This document shows positions 46,880 to 59,164 of a stretch of 64,000 bases of DNA, piece by piece. The stretch comes from Tamarix chinensis (taxonomy: Eukaryota; Streptophyta; Magnoliopsida; Caryophyllales; Tamaricaceae): positions 20,200,693-20,264,692 of the forward strand of contig CM060174.1 of assembly GCA_030549775.1 (NCBI GenBank), given 5' to 3'. The notes beneath the pieces were generated by a model. It searched no databases. It saw only the letters and a list, made by a program, of their open reading frames with translations, and was not told where the DNA came from. Each line of letters opens with the position of its first letter. The stretch's first letter is position 1. Made by a program: the position numbers and the translations under genes.

Positions 46880-48340
46880 TTGATTTTCAACTTTCTGAAT
46901 TCTCAGTATAGATGATCTAACAACATGATCATGCCTAAGGAATTCAATGTCTTTTGACTAAGTGTATCTACTACCACATTGGCCTTACCCTCATGATAGA
47001 TAAATTCCATGTCATAATCCTTGGCTAACTCCAACCATCAGTGTTATCTTAGATTCAACCCTCGATGCATGAAGACGTACTTGAGGCTCTTATGGTGAGT
47101 ATAGAACTTGCACTGAACACTATAGAAATAATGCCTCCAGATCTTAAGGGAGAACACTACCAAGACGTGCTCTAATTCATGTGTTTGGTGATTCTCCTTA
47201 TGCTAATTAGGTGTTCATGAAGCAGATGCCACTACATTTTCATGTTGCATTAGCACACAACCCAAATAATGGAAGCATCAAGATATACCTCAAAACCATC
47301 AAAATCACTCGGCAATGTGAGCACTAGGTTTAAAGTCAAGGGCTTCTTCAATTCCTCAAAATCTTAACCACAATTCTCATCACACTAAAAATGCATAGCC
47401 TTCTTCAGTAAATGAGTCAATGGTCACACTATCTTAGATAAGTCTGCCACAAACTGATGGTAGTAACTTGGCAATCCCAGAAAGTTGTGCACCTTCTTGA
47501 TAGAAGTGGGTGTTAGCTATTCAAAAATGGGTTAAATCTTGGTAGGGTATACTACCACTCCATCATTAGAGAATACATGTCTAGGGAATGCCACTTAATC
47601 TAATAAGAACTTGCACTTTGAGAGTTTGGTGTATAACTGGTGTGATCTCATTAATGCTAAAGTTTGCCTTAAATATTGCTCATGCATCTCTCGATCCCTG
47701 GAGTGTATGAGGATGTCATCGTTGAATGCTATGATGAAATGGTCCAATAATGGTCAAAATATATGGTTTATGAGGGACATGAAAGTTGCTAGTGCATTAG
47801 TGACTCCGGAAGGCATTACTATAAACTCATAATGGCCATATCTTATCTAAAAAGCAATCTTAGGGATGTCTTATTCTACTATCCTTAATTGATGGTAGCC
47901 TAGCCAAAGATTTGTCTTAGATAATATCTTTTCTCCCTTGATTTGATTGACTAGTGTATCAATCCTTGGTAATAGATAATGATTCATCACCTAGTTTAAT
48001 CCTCAAAAATCAATTTACAACCTTAATATCGATCCTTGGTAATAGATAATGATTCATCACCTAGTTTAATCCTCAAAAATCAATTCACAACCTTACGCTC
48101 CCATCCTTATTTCTCACAAATAAGACGCACGTCTCCCACGATGATATGATTGGTTGGATGTAACCCTTCTCTAGTAACTCTTCTAACTAAGCCTTGAGTT
48201 ATTTCATCTCCACAAGTGACATGTGGTACGGGGCCTTAGGTGCCAGCTCTATCCCAGGTAACACGTCCACGGTGAACTTAGCTTCTCAAATGGGTGGCAT
48301 TCCCATAATCTCCTTAAGCAATATGTTAGGATACTCATAG
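46880..48340 (-). pseudogene. Ty3/gypsy RT and RNase H (element I)
   Basis: The minus-strand RT carries a decayed catalytic box NDDILIHS at 47701-47726, in which the residue before DD is Asn. Upstream is [31 protein letters not shown] sequence (about 47740-47860). RNase H is at about 46930-47400, with FEVYLDASIIW, then a DLE-like gap, YFYSVQCKFYTHHKSLKYVFMH and YDMEFIYHEGKANVVVDTLS. A 70-bp tandem duplication sits in the LPRIDT block of RT (47957-48096). Non-functional. Confidence 0.75.
47957..48096. repeat. 70-bp tandem duplication inside RT of element I
   Basis: TATC(A/G)ATCCTTGGTAATAG begins at 47957 and again at 48027, and the two 70-bp units differ at only a few positions. It duplicates the RT core near the LPRIDT block and would break the protein. 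Confidence 0.85.
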
Positions 48341-48479
48341 AAATTTTTTATTTACTCTATTAGTTCCAAATACTTTGGTGTCTCAAACACTACATAAGAA
48401 GGGTAGATACCCTTTACGAACAAGGTTGATCATAGTGACTGCCGACATAATCCTTGTAGAGGGATCAAGTTCACATTTT

Positions 48480-49814
48480 TTATAAAAGATCCTAATACCC
48501 TTTGGCCCTTACAGAACCACACATTTTGGTGCGCAATCAATCAAAGGTCGATACTTCCCTAACACATCCATTCCAATGATCACATCAAAGTCACGCAACA
48601 CAAGTTCTATGAGATCCAACAAAAATTATATCCCCCCAACTTTTAGGGTCATTCCCTTATAAAACCTATAGCATGAAATCCTATCCCCATAAAGCTACAT
48701 GACAGAAGTGGAAATAAACCTAAAAGGAGACAAGGCAGCTCTAGCTACAAATCCAGATGACACAAAGGAGTGTGATGCACCAAATTTAAATAACACACAT
48801 GTTTGAAAGGTAGAGACCATAAGCATACTGATCACCACACTTACTGGATGCTCTGCCTCTTCTTAGCTCATCAGGTTTAGGCATCCTCTTGAAATAAATC
48901 CTATGACACTAGCTAATCCTTGCTCTTCTTGAAAGTGTGAGGCATCTGACCTTTAGACTGACTAGCTTTATTGTCGATGAAGGAACTATTTGAGTTGTGG
49001 TTGTGGTTATTGAATAGATCTGTTACTTTGAGCTCTAGATTGGCTCCTCTATATACTGCCACCTCCAACTCAACACTTATAAGCTTTGTGCCCTACCAAG
49101 CTAAATCCATGATACATCACCTTGCTACCTCTATAATTCACTTTTGTTGGGATGTTGGTGACTCTTAAACTTCCTTTTACTCCCCGATTGAGCACTTCAA
49201 GCTTGGATGCCTTTAGAAGCCTCCAAAGCTTGCTTTTATATTCTTACTATGTCTAGTGGAGTAACTCCAACTTAGTGCTCATGATATTTGATGATCAAGC
49301 CGATCTTAAAATGGTGGGAAAATTTTGGAGCAAATTGGACTAAGTCCATGAATTGTGTGTAATACTCCTCAATAGATATGCCTCCTTGTCTAAGGGCCAT
49401 GAACTCGCCATACTTATTCATAAGGATGCGTGTCGGGTAGAAGCAAGCATGAAGAACCTCCAAGAATGGTCCCCATCCTGTAGGTTCTCCACCCCTACGT
49501 TGGACACTCCTCTAACTAGTGCCTACCCTTCCTCTTAGATAATACACTGCCACATCAACCCTCTTGTCTCTAGGGCAACCACATGTTGTGAAGGTTTTCT
49601 TCATGTCTTTAACCTATATATCCAAGATTTTAGGGTCCTTCTGGCCCTCAAAGATTGGTGGGTAATGATTTCTAGCCCTCTTGAGCCAATCCTCCAGAAC
49701 TGGTGCGGCTATTAGCACCGGTGGTGGTCGTGATGCTCGAATCTGATCTTCCATGTAGGCTCCAACAGTCCCCATGAATGCCTCGATACACTCATAATGA
49801 TGGTTAGTGGCCAT
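48480..49814 (-). pseudogene. Ty3/gypsy gag and protease (element I)
   Basis: The minus-strand start region at 49614-49814 gives a Met-initiated 66-residue segment ending RARNHYPPIFEGQKDPKILD. It is followed at 49272-49463 by RILMNKYGEFMALRQGGISI and EEYYTQFMDLVQFAPKF, the conserved second half of chromovirus gag. The protease C-terminal block LRDFDVIIGMDVLGKYRPLI is well preserved at about 48543-48620. The zinc knuckle between them has decayed beyond recognition. Stops and shifts interrupt all parts. Confidence 0.75.
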
Positions 49815-50084
49815 AAATTCCTAAAGACAAGAATTATTTAGGAGAGAAATTCTATTTATTGAGTGTTAAAACTCACACAACAAGATGTCACAAGGACTTT
49901 CTATAGCACATTCCCAACCTATTCTCACTCACGGACATTCTAGGTTTACAAAATACTTAATCTTCTAGTTAAATACTCAAATAGTAGGGAAAGATCAAGG
50001 GTGAAAATATTTCAAATCAAGGTTGATTCCATCCAGTGGTATTAGCATAAAAGTCATTGAAAAAAATATGTTTATAATAAAATG

Positions 50085-50163
50085 CTATGACACCAACCTA
50101 TGGTGTCAACTTAATTATTATTGAAAGTGATACATTTTTAAGAAAATAGCTTTAATATCAACC
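50085..50163 (-). other. Primer-binding region of element I (two candidates)
   Basis: Two decayed tRNA-iMet-type sites on the minus strand: TTGGTGTCATAGCA (about 50086-50099) and TGATATTAAAGCT (about 50151-50163). The second lies directly before GTATTACCCCCA, which looks like the LTR edge. They may be a duplication. The 5' LTR boundary is therefore uncertain by about 65 bp. Confidence 0.4.
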
Positions 50164-52072
50164 AGTATTACCCCCATTTTTCACTAATAAAAAAATTTGT
50201 TTTAAAACAATATAGAAGAGGAAAAAAACTAAATACTCCTAGAAAAATGGGGTGCTACTGGTGTACCTAACATATGATAGACTTCAATGTCTCATCCCAT
50301 ATTAGATACAAGGCTAAAATCAAACCATATAATTTAAAGTAAAGTGTGCAAGATCAAGTTACATAAATATTTAAAAGATCATTTACAACCTAGGACCTTA
50401 ATGATCCTTGACATAGTAAAATATAGGGAGAATGATAAGCTAAGAATACAGGGCTATATTTAGTAGAAAACAAGTTAGGTCATGATCCTAAAATCATGGT
50501 AAATCATGGAACACATAAAAATCTCTATATGTCTAAGATCTTAAGCCACAAACCTAAGCCGACGTAGGCCCACTACTAGCCATCCCCAAAACCTACACAT
50601 GGCCCTGTACTTGGGAAAATGAGGAGGTGATCGAACAAAAGAGCACATTACTACACTACGTGCTGGGTAAAATAAGTTACCTTCTCAATGGAAGTCAAAA
50701 GCATACGAGGTTATATCATGTCATGGAAAATAAACTTAACATACGCCATGCTAATGCCATGTAATTAAATGTAGTAATGCATTAGGATTCACTATCATGC
50801 ATAACTCAAGAAACTCATAATGTTTCATGCTCATGTTCATATTACAATATCATAGGCAATCACACACTCGTACTAAGTAGATTATCCAGATGAATACTAG
50901 GGTTTATTTTCCAACTTGCTCAACCAATTAGGTTACACCATTTCCTTATCCATATACTTATATAAGTCATCATATAGTCAATAGTTCCAATTATTACCTA
51001 GTTATTCATTCAAATCATTATTTAATTATTCATTCTAATTTTTACTAATATTACCATCCAACCATTTGTTCCAATCATTATCTAATTATTCATCATCGAG
51101 TAATGGTACCATCCCATGGGCTCCCATACCATGGAATTCTATCTAAACCAAGGGATACAAAGTCCAGGTTAACGCCAATAACTACAATGGACATAAGTCT
51201 TGGCTAAAGCTAACGACAATGGACATAAGTCTAGATCTAAGCCAGCTAATATGAATATAAGTCTAGGCCAAATCTAACCACCTATGTAACCAGACAATTT
51301 AGTATCAATATCCCCTAGTATATCATCAATTTCTAGAGTAGATAAGGCATTGGGATCTACTAGGATCCCGCCTAAAGGCACTAATAAACGCCTGAAGGCT
51401 AACTAACCCCGATAGCTAATTGAAGATCAGGTAACATATACCCATATATAGATCAATTGTATTTTGCTTTAGATGATTAGTACATTATTCATGAAGTTGC
51501 ATGATCACACAAGACCCATACAAATAGTAATCAAGACATTTATATATCTCTTCCATATTAATCTTTTCCATCCCCCAACCATGTGTAGGGTTTCTACTTA
51601 TGCTTGTCTAATATCAATCATGCCCATTATATTATTTCATTCAATCACATTCCTTATTTCACCATCCTATTTCTCAATAACCATCACATTTTATATGTGG
51701 TACAACCATTAGGCCTTTTCAACACCATTGAATATGTCATAAAGCATGGTCCATTTTATCCATTCATTATATCATTAATCCATGGTAACACGTGTTTTAT
51801 TCATTAAATAACCATACAATATCCTCATGTATAGTCTTAAAGCATATCCAAACTGAGAAGAACAAAATGACATAAACCAGTAGAACCAGTTATTCGGTCT
51901 CATCCAACCAGTTGATCGGTTGCACCAACCAGTTGATCAATTTGGGCTGACAAGTCAATCAATTTAACTTAACCAAACTATGCTTTTCCTCAAAATGATC
52001 GATCAATTTGGGTAAACCTGTAATACCCCAATTTGAGCGGAGTGTTATAAGGATTTATTTGGCTACTTATAT

Positions 52073-52174
52073 CAACATGGTATACCATCCTTTTGGTGAT
52101 TCCGTCCTAAGAACTCCATAGTTAAGCATGCTGGCCATGGAGTAATTTTAGGATGGGTGACCTCCTGGGAAGTT
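52073..52174 (+). promoter_or_regulatory. 5S-rRNA-derived pol III promoter, Cassandra 5' LTR
   Basis: Contains an A-box-like AGTTAAGCATGCT (52120-52132) and a C-box GGATGGGTGACCTCCTGGGA (52151-52170), with GAACTCCATAG before them as in plant 5S rRNA. The central part (intermediate element) has diverged. This is a promoter within an LTR, not a ribosomal gene. Confidence 0.85.
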
Positions 52175-52324
52175 TCAAAAATTTTCTGAAAATTTCTCGG
52201 GAAGTGCGTGAGTGAGGAAAAAGCGTGCTAAAAGGACTCGTGTTGATCTGTGGGGCCAGCCGATCAATCCGAAAGCCCTCCAAGGTAGCCCCTGTGTGGT
52301 TGTGTCAACTCGGGGTGTTACAAA

Positions 52325-52336
52325 TGGTATCAGAGC
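52325..52336 (+). other. Primer-binding site of Cassandra (tRNA-iMet)
   Basis: TGGTATCAGAGC, a perfect match to the complement of the initiator tRNA-Met 3' end, two bases after the 5' LTR. Confidence 0.9.
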
Positions 52337-52523
52337 GAAACTACGACCGTGAGCTGAACTTGGATGAGCCAGTCAGTCACCTAGCGGGATGATTCTTGGG
52401 ATGAACTGTATTGAGACAATCATTGGTTGAGGCACAACGAGAACGTTGTGTTCTTTGAGTGGGGGTGAATGTAATACCCCAATTTGAGCGGAGTGTTATA
52501 AGGATTGATTTGGCTACTTATAT

Positions 52524-52625
52524 CAACATGGTATACCATCTTTTTGGTGATTCTGTCCTAAGAATTCCATAGTTAAGCGTGCTGGCCATGGAGTAATTTT
52601 AGGATGGGTGACCTCCTGGGAAGTT
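52524..52625 (+). promoter_or_regulatory. 5S-rRNA-derived pol III promoter, Cassandra 3' LTR
   Basis: Second copy, offset by 451 bp. The A-box reads AGTTAAGCGTGCT, identical to canonical 5S at the base where the 5' LTR has A. The C-box GGATGGGTGACCTCCTGGGA is unchanged. Confidence 0.85.
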
Positions 52626-52929
52626 TCAAAAATTTTCTGAAAATTTCTCGGAAAGTGCGTGAGTGAGGACAAAGAGCGCTAAAAGGACTCGTGTTGATCT
52701 GTGGGGCCAGCCGATCAATCCGAAAGCCCTCCAAGGTAGCCCCCGTGTGGTCGTATCGACTCGGGGTGTCACAAAACCAATCAATTGTTCATAGATCGGT
52801 TGATCAGTTTGGGCAAACCAATCAATTATTCATAAATCAGTGATCAATTCTACCCAACCAGTCGATGTATTTAAGAAGAGAGCAAGACCAAGGTCTCTAT
52901 AGGCGATGTGCATAAACCAGTCAATAATT

Positions 52930-53760
52930 ATTCAAACTCTTTGACTTATTTGAATAATAAGTCAATATGTTGAAGCTAATACTAAAACACATTTTTCTAG
53001 AGAGTAAAATAGTTAATCAATTTTTAAATTAATCGATCTATTTGGAAACTAGTCAATGGGTTTTAAAATCGGTTGATCGATCAACTAGTTTTTAGCACTG
53101 CTCGCCATAACTTGATCTATAAAGATCGAAATTAAGTGACATCTCTTTTGATATAAAGTAGATATATTAAATTTTCCAAAGAGATATTCACCCAAAAATA
53201 ATGTATATAAATCTATGGTGATTTATCAATTCTGAACCTATGCAAAACTACTTAAAATAAAATCAATTTAAGATAGCATATTGTACGAACACTTCAAAAT
53301 ATTTTTTGATGCATGAAATCACTTTAAGATCTTTCAAAATCATTTTTAAATAGGATTATAAATATCAAATCATTGAAAAATCTAAGTTTTTAATATGTAA
53401 ATTATATGTACATAAAAATTAAGATTGTAACATACTCCTTGAAATTGAAGACTTGGTGTCTTGAGCATGCTTGCTTATGTATTTATAGTTTGTGTATTCC
53501 ACATATGAAATTGAAATACTTAAAGCTAGAGTCCTATATTTTTCTCCTTGTTGATATATGGCTTTGTGCTTGGGATATGATTTATAAACTTGATCTCATT
53601 ACCACTCATTAACTTATTTAAATGTTGAATACTTTAGTTCTTACTATGATACACATGCATACTTAACAATATAATTTAAATTTATAATTAAGTTATTTAT
53701 CATCAAACAATTGTTGATTGAACTACGAGGTCAACGAGATTTTCCCTCCACCAATCATTC
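52930..53760. repeat. Dispersed repeat H, copy 2 (left truncated)
   Basis: Matches 20400-21052 and 62680-63470: AAAACACATTTTTCTAGAGAGTAAA, AAAACTACTTAAAATAAAATC, CTTGAGCATGCTTGCTTATG, GCTTGGGATATGATTTATAA and the end near GAACTACGAGGTCAACGAG. Contains palindromic GATCGATCAACTAG-type motifs (about 53020-53080). Confidence 0.6.
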
Positions 53761-56700
53761 GTTATAAGATCATTTCACCTTTTCTCTTCTACACTCCAAC
53801 TCCCCTCAATTAAACTATTATCTATCTCTTCTATCCTCATTATTAAAAAGATGGTTGGCAAAGCCCATAATTTTTATTACATTACCTCACTAGCTTACCC
53901 TTTCTTTCGCTTACATTTCCTTATTAAACATACCTAAGCATTTGGTTACCCTTCTTCTTTTCTTTTCTTTCTTCTTAAAATTGAGGCATATTCCGAGCTT
54001 TATTTTGATCCTTTTCATTATTCTTCTTTTCTATTGTTTTCTCTAAAAAATGGGGAGCTATGGTTTGGGAAGAGTTGACATTTCCTTGCTTTGTCTCCTC
54101 TTTACACATCAAGTTTTGGGAAGGCATTAAAAGAATGTTTTCCATCATTTCTTTTGAAGTTTTATGGGTCTTATTTGATTAAAAAAATTAATTTTTTATT
54201 AATTAAGAATTTTTATTTTGTAAAGGTGTTCAAGAAATTTTGGCATTAGAGAAACCATCAAACTAATATTATTTTATTTGTTGCTAGTATATTCTTTAGT
54301 TAAGGAAAACCAACCCTAACTGTATAACTTGGCCTAGTGCTTGAGTGCTATCATGTTGTTCTTAATTTATCAGCATGATGCCTTAAATTTGAGAATGTAA
54401 ATGTAAACATGATGTTGTTTTATATTTAAATATTTGGTTGGATCCATTCAAGCATGTGAGGTTTAACCTCTTGGTACTTGTGTACTAGCTTAGTTGATGA
54501 ACATGATCCATATTTTCCTTATGTCTATTGAAGAATGGCATGAAGAATGATTTATGGTATGGTGTGTTGATCATGAGAAATATTTTTTAGTCATGTTAAA
54601 CCTTTTCACGAGATTTATTATTATTAAACATGCGAGTTCATTTGGATTTGGATCCAAGGCATGAATTTTGTGTGTAATATGTTGGGGCATGATTATTACA
54701 TATTTTAGATGCATGAGAGCATGTTGAGATGTGTTAAATTTGAGTTATAAATTCAAGTGTAGGTTCAATAGTTCACTAGTAGTAGGCAAAACTAATCCAC
54801 TAGTTAACTAGACTCCATAAGGTTTGTTCTCAACTTACTAACCTACCTCCTATCCATTATTTAAAGTCTTAACTAGTCTCTACTATCTATATCAACCCAC
54901 TAATTCCTCAATACAAGTTTAATAATAATTTTTTATTCATGAATTACTTCTTGTTAGTGATCTCGAACTAATACATTGGTTCCATATACAATTTTGAGTA
55001 TTTGAGGTTTAACCCTTAGGGGTGTAACCTTAATCTATGACCTTTGATTTTATGTTTGTTTTAAAACAATTAAATTCGGAGAAAATTAAATAAAGTGATG
55101 AAATATAATGGAATGATTAGTTTTTGTTATGCATTATTATTGCAAACACCATTAAAGGTTAATAATAATGGAGGGTTTGTATTAAGTCTTATGACTATAA
55201 ACACCAAGGGTAGTTAGTAAGTGTGACTTTAAATATGCTTAATGATATCACTATAAACACCGAGTATCATAAAAGATGAAGATTTCATTAGATTATGCTA
55301 TTTTGTTATCAGAGTAGCTAGTTATGGGTCACCTTTTTATTTATATTATCAATGTGTTTCCTAATATTTTAGATGTGTATTCTTTTAGAGTGCTTACACA
55401 TATACAAGGGTTAGGTTTTTTCCCAATGGCATTGATGACTAAGTTAGGTGGACATGGTGTTCCTTATACAAGATCCTTTTGCATTAAAATGACTAGGTCT
55501 GGTATACTCAAGTGTGTGTGGTAGGTTTAGTGTCCCTTGCACATCCATCTTGGTATAATCTAACCATGTGTGATTGGTAGGTTTTCTATTATATCGTATT
55601 ATCCTGTGTTGAGTGTAATTACTATGAACATGATAGTGGAAGTTCCCATACCACTTGAGTGTTCATGGTGGAGAGATAGTAATGTTGCTCAAATATCTTA
55701 ATAGCCAGATTAAGTGGTCACATTAATGGAACAACAATAATATAGAATTTCCATATCCTTGAGATGTGTGAGTTTAGCCTATATCATTATTATGTCATGT
55801 TTTCATCATCATAAGCTTATGTTCTTATGTTATGCTATATCATGACTCTATTCAACAACATGAGCCCTGTCATATATTAGAGTAGGTTTACTTTACCAAT
55901 ACTAGGTTGTATTGATTCTACCTTGATAAATTGGCCATTTTGATAACCTCATATTTTATATGAGTGAGAAAACGATAACTTGTGGGGATATGACTCTCAA
56001 TAATAGTATGATAATGATGATGAGGCCATTAGTTGGCCATTACTTATGAAGCTTCTTTTGGCTAAGAGTAAATAATAACCATATCTATAGACCTATTTTA
56101 ATTAAAAATATTTTAAATTTAATGAATTTAAAATAAATTTGAGAAAATATTATTCGAATTGGGAGACTACTGGACTAGTATTGCAAGACAACCAACTAGT
56201 TACCCTATGTTTTTTAGATCAAACAAAACTAGTGAGCTGGATTATACTAGAATATTACATTCATATTTATTTTGATCTTTAAATTTGATCCAATGATATT
56301 GAAACATTATAACCTTGATATTTTTTGGATCAAGCATCAGTTTTAGTGGTTGTTAGAGTATTTTAATCATTTTTGGGACATTAACTCAATTAATTTTCAC
56401 TAAAAGAAATTATTCATCAAAATCATACCTATCCTCCCTTATGTTGACTCTCTCACCTTCTCCCCTCTAACTTTGATAGAAACAATAAACTAGTGATTGC
56501 CTTCCACTAGCCTCCTTTCTTGTTCTTTTTATCCTTTATACTCCATAATCTATAACCTTACCTCCACCATTCCTATTTTAGTTAAGTGATACACAAGTAA
56601 TACTCCTCCCTCTCTAATTCCTTCTAATTCATGCATTAATAGCAACCTAAAGAATTTATTTCTTAATATAATGAATCCTACCTCTCACCTCACTTTACCA

Positions 56701-57150
56701 TTACTTAATAATAAATTGCTAGGTGCTAAAATATTTTCCATCCTTTTTCCTCCTCCTCCCTCTCTTTCATTTATTTTTCTTCTAGTGCTCAAGGCTTATG
56801 CTTTACTTATATCCAATGTTTATGCTTTAAACTTCCTTTAAGCTTTTATTTTAACTCACTTGTTATTTCCTTAGGCAAATTTGGGTTAATACCTTATGAG
56901 AGTTGAAGGAAAATATTTGGTTTCACCCTTCATTTCAAGCTCATCCACTCAAGTGAAAGGGTTCAACATGGTTTTTTCATTACTCTTTTTTTTCCTTTTT
57001 ATCTTATGTTAATTTTTTTTATTAATATTTTTTTTACTCCTTTGATTTAGGTGTTAAAAGGGGAGTAGTGAAAGGGGAAATGTAAGCTTAGGAAGTGGAA
57101 GTAGAATTTGGTGTTATAAGTTTATATGTTTTGATATTTCATGGCTATAT

Positions 57151-57152
<2 letters not shown>
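53761..57152. other. AT-rich region without identified gene
   Basis: About 3.4 kb. Two pyrimidine-rich stretches (about 53760-54130 and 56410-56800) and a middle part with repeated ATAAACACC(A/G)AG phrases (about 55196-55265) give it the general look of a decayed long LTR, but I could not find matching ends. Small frames, for example 55324-55524, show no recognisable domain. Confidence 0.4.
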
Positions 57153-57198
<46 letters not shown>

Positions 57199-57201
57199 AT
57201 A

Positions 57202-57246
<45 letters not shown>

Positions 57247-57298
57247 ATCTATCTGTGTGTGTGTGTGTGCACATGCGTGTGCATGCGTGCGTGTGTGC
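57153..57298. repeat. Compound (CT)n(CTAT)n(GT)n microsatellite
   Basis: (CT)17 passes into (CTAT)n with short (AT)n breaks, then into a GTGTGTG/GCATGCGTGC run. It creates small Ser/Leu/Tyr-repeat frames that are not genes. Confidence 0.95.
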
Positions 57299-57929
57299 TT
57301 GGTATGATGAACATATTGCATATGTTTTGGGAATTAAGGAGCCTTGATTTCTTAAGTATGATTTAGAGTTAAAGCTATTTTACTTGTTATTCAAGTGTTT
57401 CAACATGTTTCCCTTGTGTTTTTCCATGTATCCACATGTCATGTTTTTCTTGGTTTGAATTAAATGCATGAAATGACGTTAGAAGTATGTTAGGTCTTTG
57501 GTGGATTTTATTATATAGTTTGATGTGGTTCGGAGTATGGTTCATGCATAATGGTCCATATAAGTCTTGGTATGTAATGTATGCATGTTGGGAATGCAAT
57601 GTGGAAATAACTATAATCATGGTTAAGTATAGATGTGTTTTGGTTGATCTAGAAACACACAGGTTACTCGCTTTGATATACCAATAGAACTAGTTAGCTA
57701 ATTAAGGGAATATTGGTCAATTGGTTTAGTGATCAACTAATTTTAACCTGCCTTTCAATTGGTTACCTAGAATTTGAAGTTGTTGTTCTAAAATTTTAAC
57801 CAATTAACTAGTTAAGGTCTTGGTCGATCAATTAGTTAGAGCACTCAACTATTTCTTCCATACCAGTCAACTAGTTCCCTTGATGTTTCTATATTGTCGT
57901 TGTTTTGATTTTTATACCATTCAACTTGA
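57299..57929. other. Unassigned, with a cluster of AATTGGTT palindromic motifs
   Basis: No gene seen. At about 57690-57880 there are repeated ACTAGTTAGCTAATT, TCAATTGGTTTAGTGATCAA and GATCAATTAGTTAG motifs, a decayed version of the clusters found in the LTRs of elements G and I and in repeat H. Confidence 0.4.
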
Positions 57930-58232
57930 AAACACCCTATAAGGGTGTGAATAGGGTAGAATGAAAGATAATTAGAAATTAAAGTTTTGCACAATGATCT
58001 ACAGTGGTTCAATAGCCTAATATACCTCTACATCCACGACCAAAAGGTCATTTAGATTAGATTTTAAAATCTCCTTTTATTATGTTTTAATGATGATCAC
58101 TCTTCTAGTTTTATGAGCCTAAAATTTCAATGACCTCTCTAAGAGATGATTTACACTTTTGCCTAGTTAACCTATCTAGGTTTATGGATATATAAATCTA
58201 ATGATCCCCATAGGAATTCTAGACACACGTAA
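57930..58232. repeat. Dispersed repeat H, copy 3, left part
   Basis: Carries AAGGGTGTGAATAGGG, CTCTACATCCACGACC and TTTATGAGCCTAAAATTTCA, matching 10665-11000. Alpha copy D interrupts it at 58233, and it resumes at 62191. Confidence 0.6.
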
Positions 58233-58559
58233 TGTAACACCACTAAAATTGAATGTTGAAAATTTTTGTTTATGAGAAAAATCATACACTAAAATAGGAG
58301 ATGCTACCCACCGTGATCAACACAAGATTAACCCTTGGTCAATCTCATATCAACGATAAGGTTAGAACATTTAAGGGTGTTAATACAAGTAATAATATGC
58401 CATGTACTAATTAAGGTAACCATATGGCTAAGACCATGCAAAGGCAAATAGGTAAATGATGCATACAATACTTCATTCACATTCACTGTCATTAATAAGA
58501 CATAGGACATTAGTTTCTTCTTTACACATCTTCTGAATTATATCCACGAGAGTACGCGG

Positions 58560-58880
58560 ACCCTACTATTATAGTCGATGGACCAAAAATGATATCCTAG
58601 GGCAGAGCCCGGCCACTATTGTAGCTAGTCGATTGGAAATTATCCCAACCTAGCCCCAACTCAGTGGTGTTCCACTGTAAGTAGTTAGTGTCTTTTCCAT
58701 ATTTATTACCAAAAAAAATTTGGTTTGTTGAACTCACAACCTCCACTATTATATTTGGTGGACAGAAAATGATACTCCAAGGTAAAATGTGCCTAGCCAT
58801 TATTATAGCCGATGAACCGGAATATACTCTAAGGCAATAAGGCTCATGGCCACTATTATATCTGGTGGACTGGAAAACAC
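58560..58880 (-). repeat. CCGGTCCACCGG module (copy D, decayed)
   Basis: Units such as CCTACTATTATAGTCGATGG and CCACTATTATATCTGGTGGA, counterparts of the blocks in copies C, F and K. Confidence 0.6.
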
Positions 58881-59164
58881 TCTAACCTGGGTCCAGATCA
58901 ATAATCTTTCACTTTAAGTAATTAATGTTTTACCCATGTCTTATTCCACACGCAACCCCAATAAAACATGCATGCCCTTCAAGGACTCCCGACTCACATC
59001 TCAGACTTCCTAAATAATCTGGTCTCATATCTTGGGACCTCTACACTCCTCAAAACTCTAAGGCCTCTGATGCCCCTTTCCCCTACTCACCAAGAATTCA
59101 ATCCGCTTACATGTGGGTCCAAGCCCATTTTCCTATCTCTCCACCTTAGCTCACAATCATCCAC

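Larger units (their letters stand above)
52019..52773 (+). mobile_element. Complete Cassandra TRIM retrotransposon
   Basis: A 755-bp element with two 304-bp LTRs (52019-52322 and 52470-52773) around a 147-bp internal region. The LTRs begin TGTAATACCCCAATTTGAGC and end CGGGGTGTTACA or CGGGGTGTCACA. The flanks are AAACC on both sides, a perfect 5-bp target duplication. Both LTRs carry a 5S-rRNA-derived block with the RNA polymerase III internal promoter, the diagnostic mark of Cassandra. A primer-binding site (52325-52336) and a G-rich polypurine tract (about 52455-52469) are present, and there is no coding capacity. I count 14 differences between the LTRs, about 95% identity. It must rely on enzymes from other elements. 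Confidence 0.95.
43850..52940 (-). mobile_element. Chromovirus-type Ty3/gypsy element I
   Basis: Minus-strand element with left (3') LTR remnant 43850-45313, polypurine tract 45314-45330, pol to about 48700, gag to 49814, a leader and primer-binding region (about 50085-50163), and right (5') LTR to about 52940. That LTR contains the Cassandra insertion. Both LTRs are truncated at their outer ends, so no target duplication remains. The two LTR pieces overlap only in the AACCAATTGATGGGTTTAAG region, so the full LTR would be about 3.3 kb. Gag-pol carries all expected domains but is full of stops and shifts. LTR layout and RT type are like element G. Confidence 0.75.
50164..52940 (-). repeat. 5' LTR of element I, containing Cassandra
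   Basis: From GTATTACCCCCATTTTTCAC to about 52940, less the 760 bp of Cassandra and target duplication. It has the AACAATATAGAAGAG block seen near the same end of the G LTRs and palindromic CCAACCAGTTGATCGG motifs at about 51880-52018 and 52774-52930. It is cut at the right by repeat H copy 2. Confidence 0.6.

Noticed and set aside
52073..52625. Possible 5S rRNA genes
   Set aside because: Only about 100 bp of each resembles 5S, the centre has diverged, and both copies sit inside matching LTRs with PBS and target duplication, so they are Cassandra promoters.
55324..55524. 66-residue frame MGHLFIYIIN...
   Set aside because: No recognisable motif, short, and in AT-rich repeat-like DNA.
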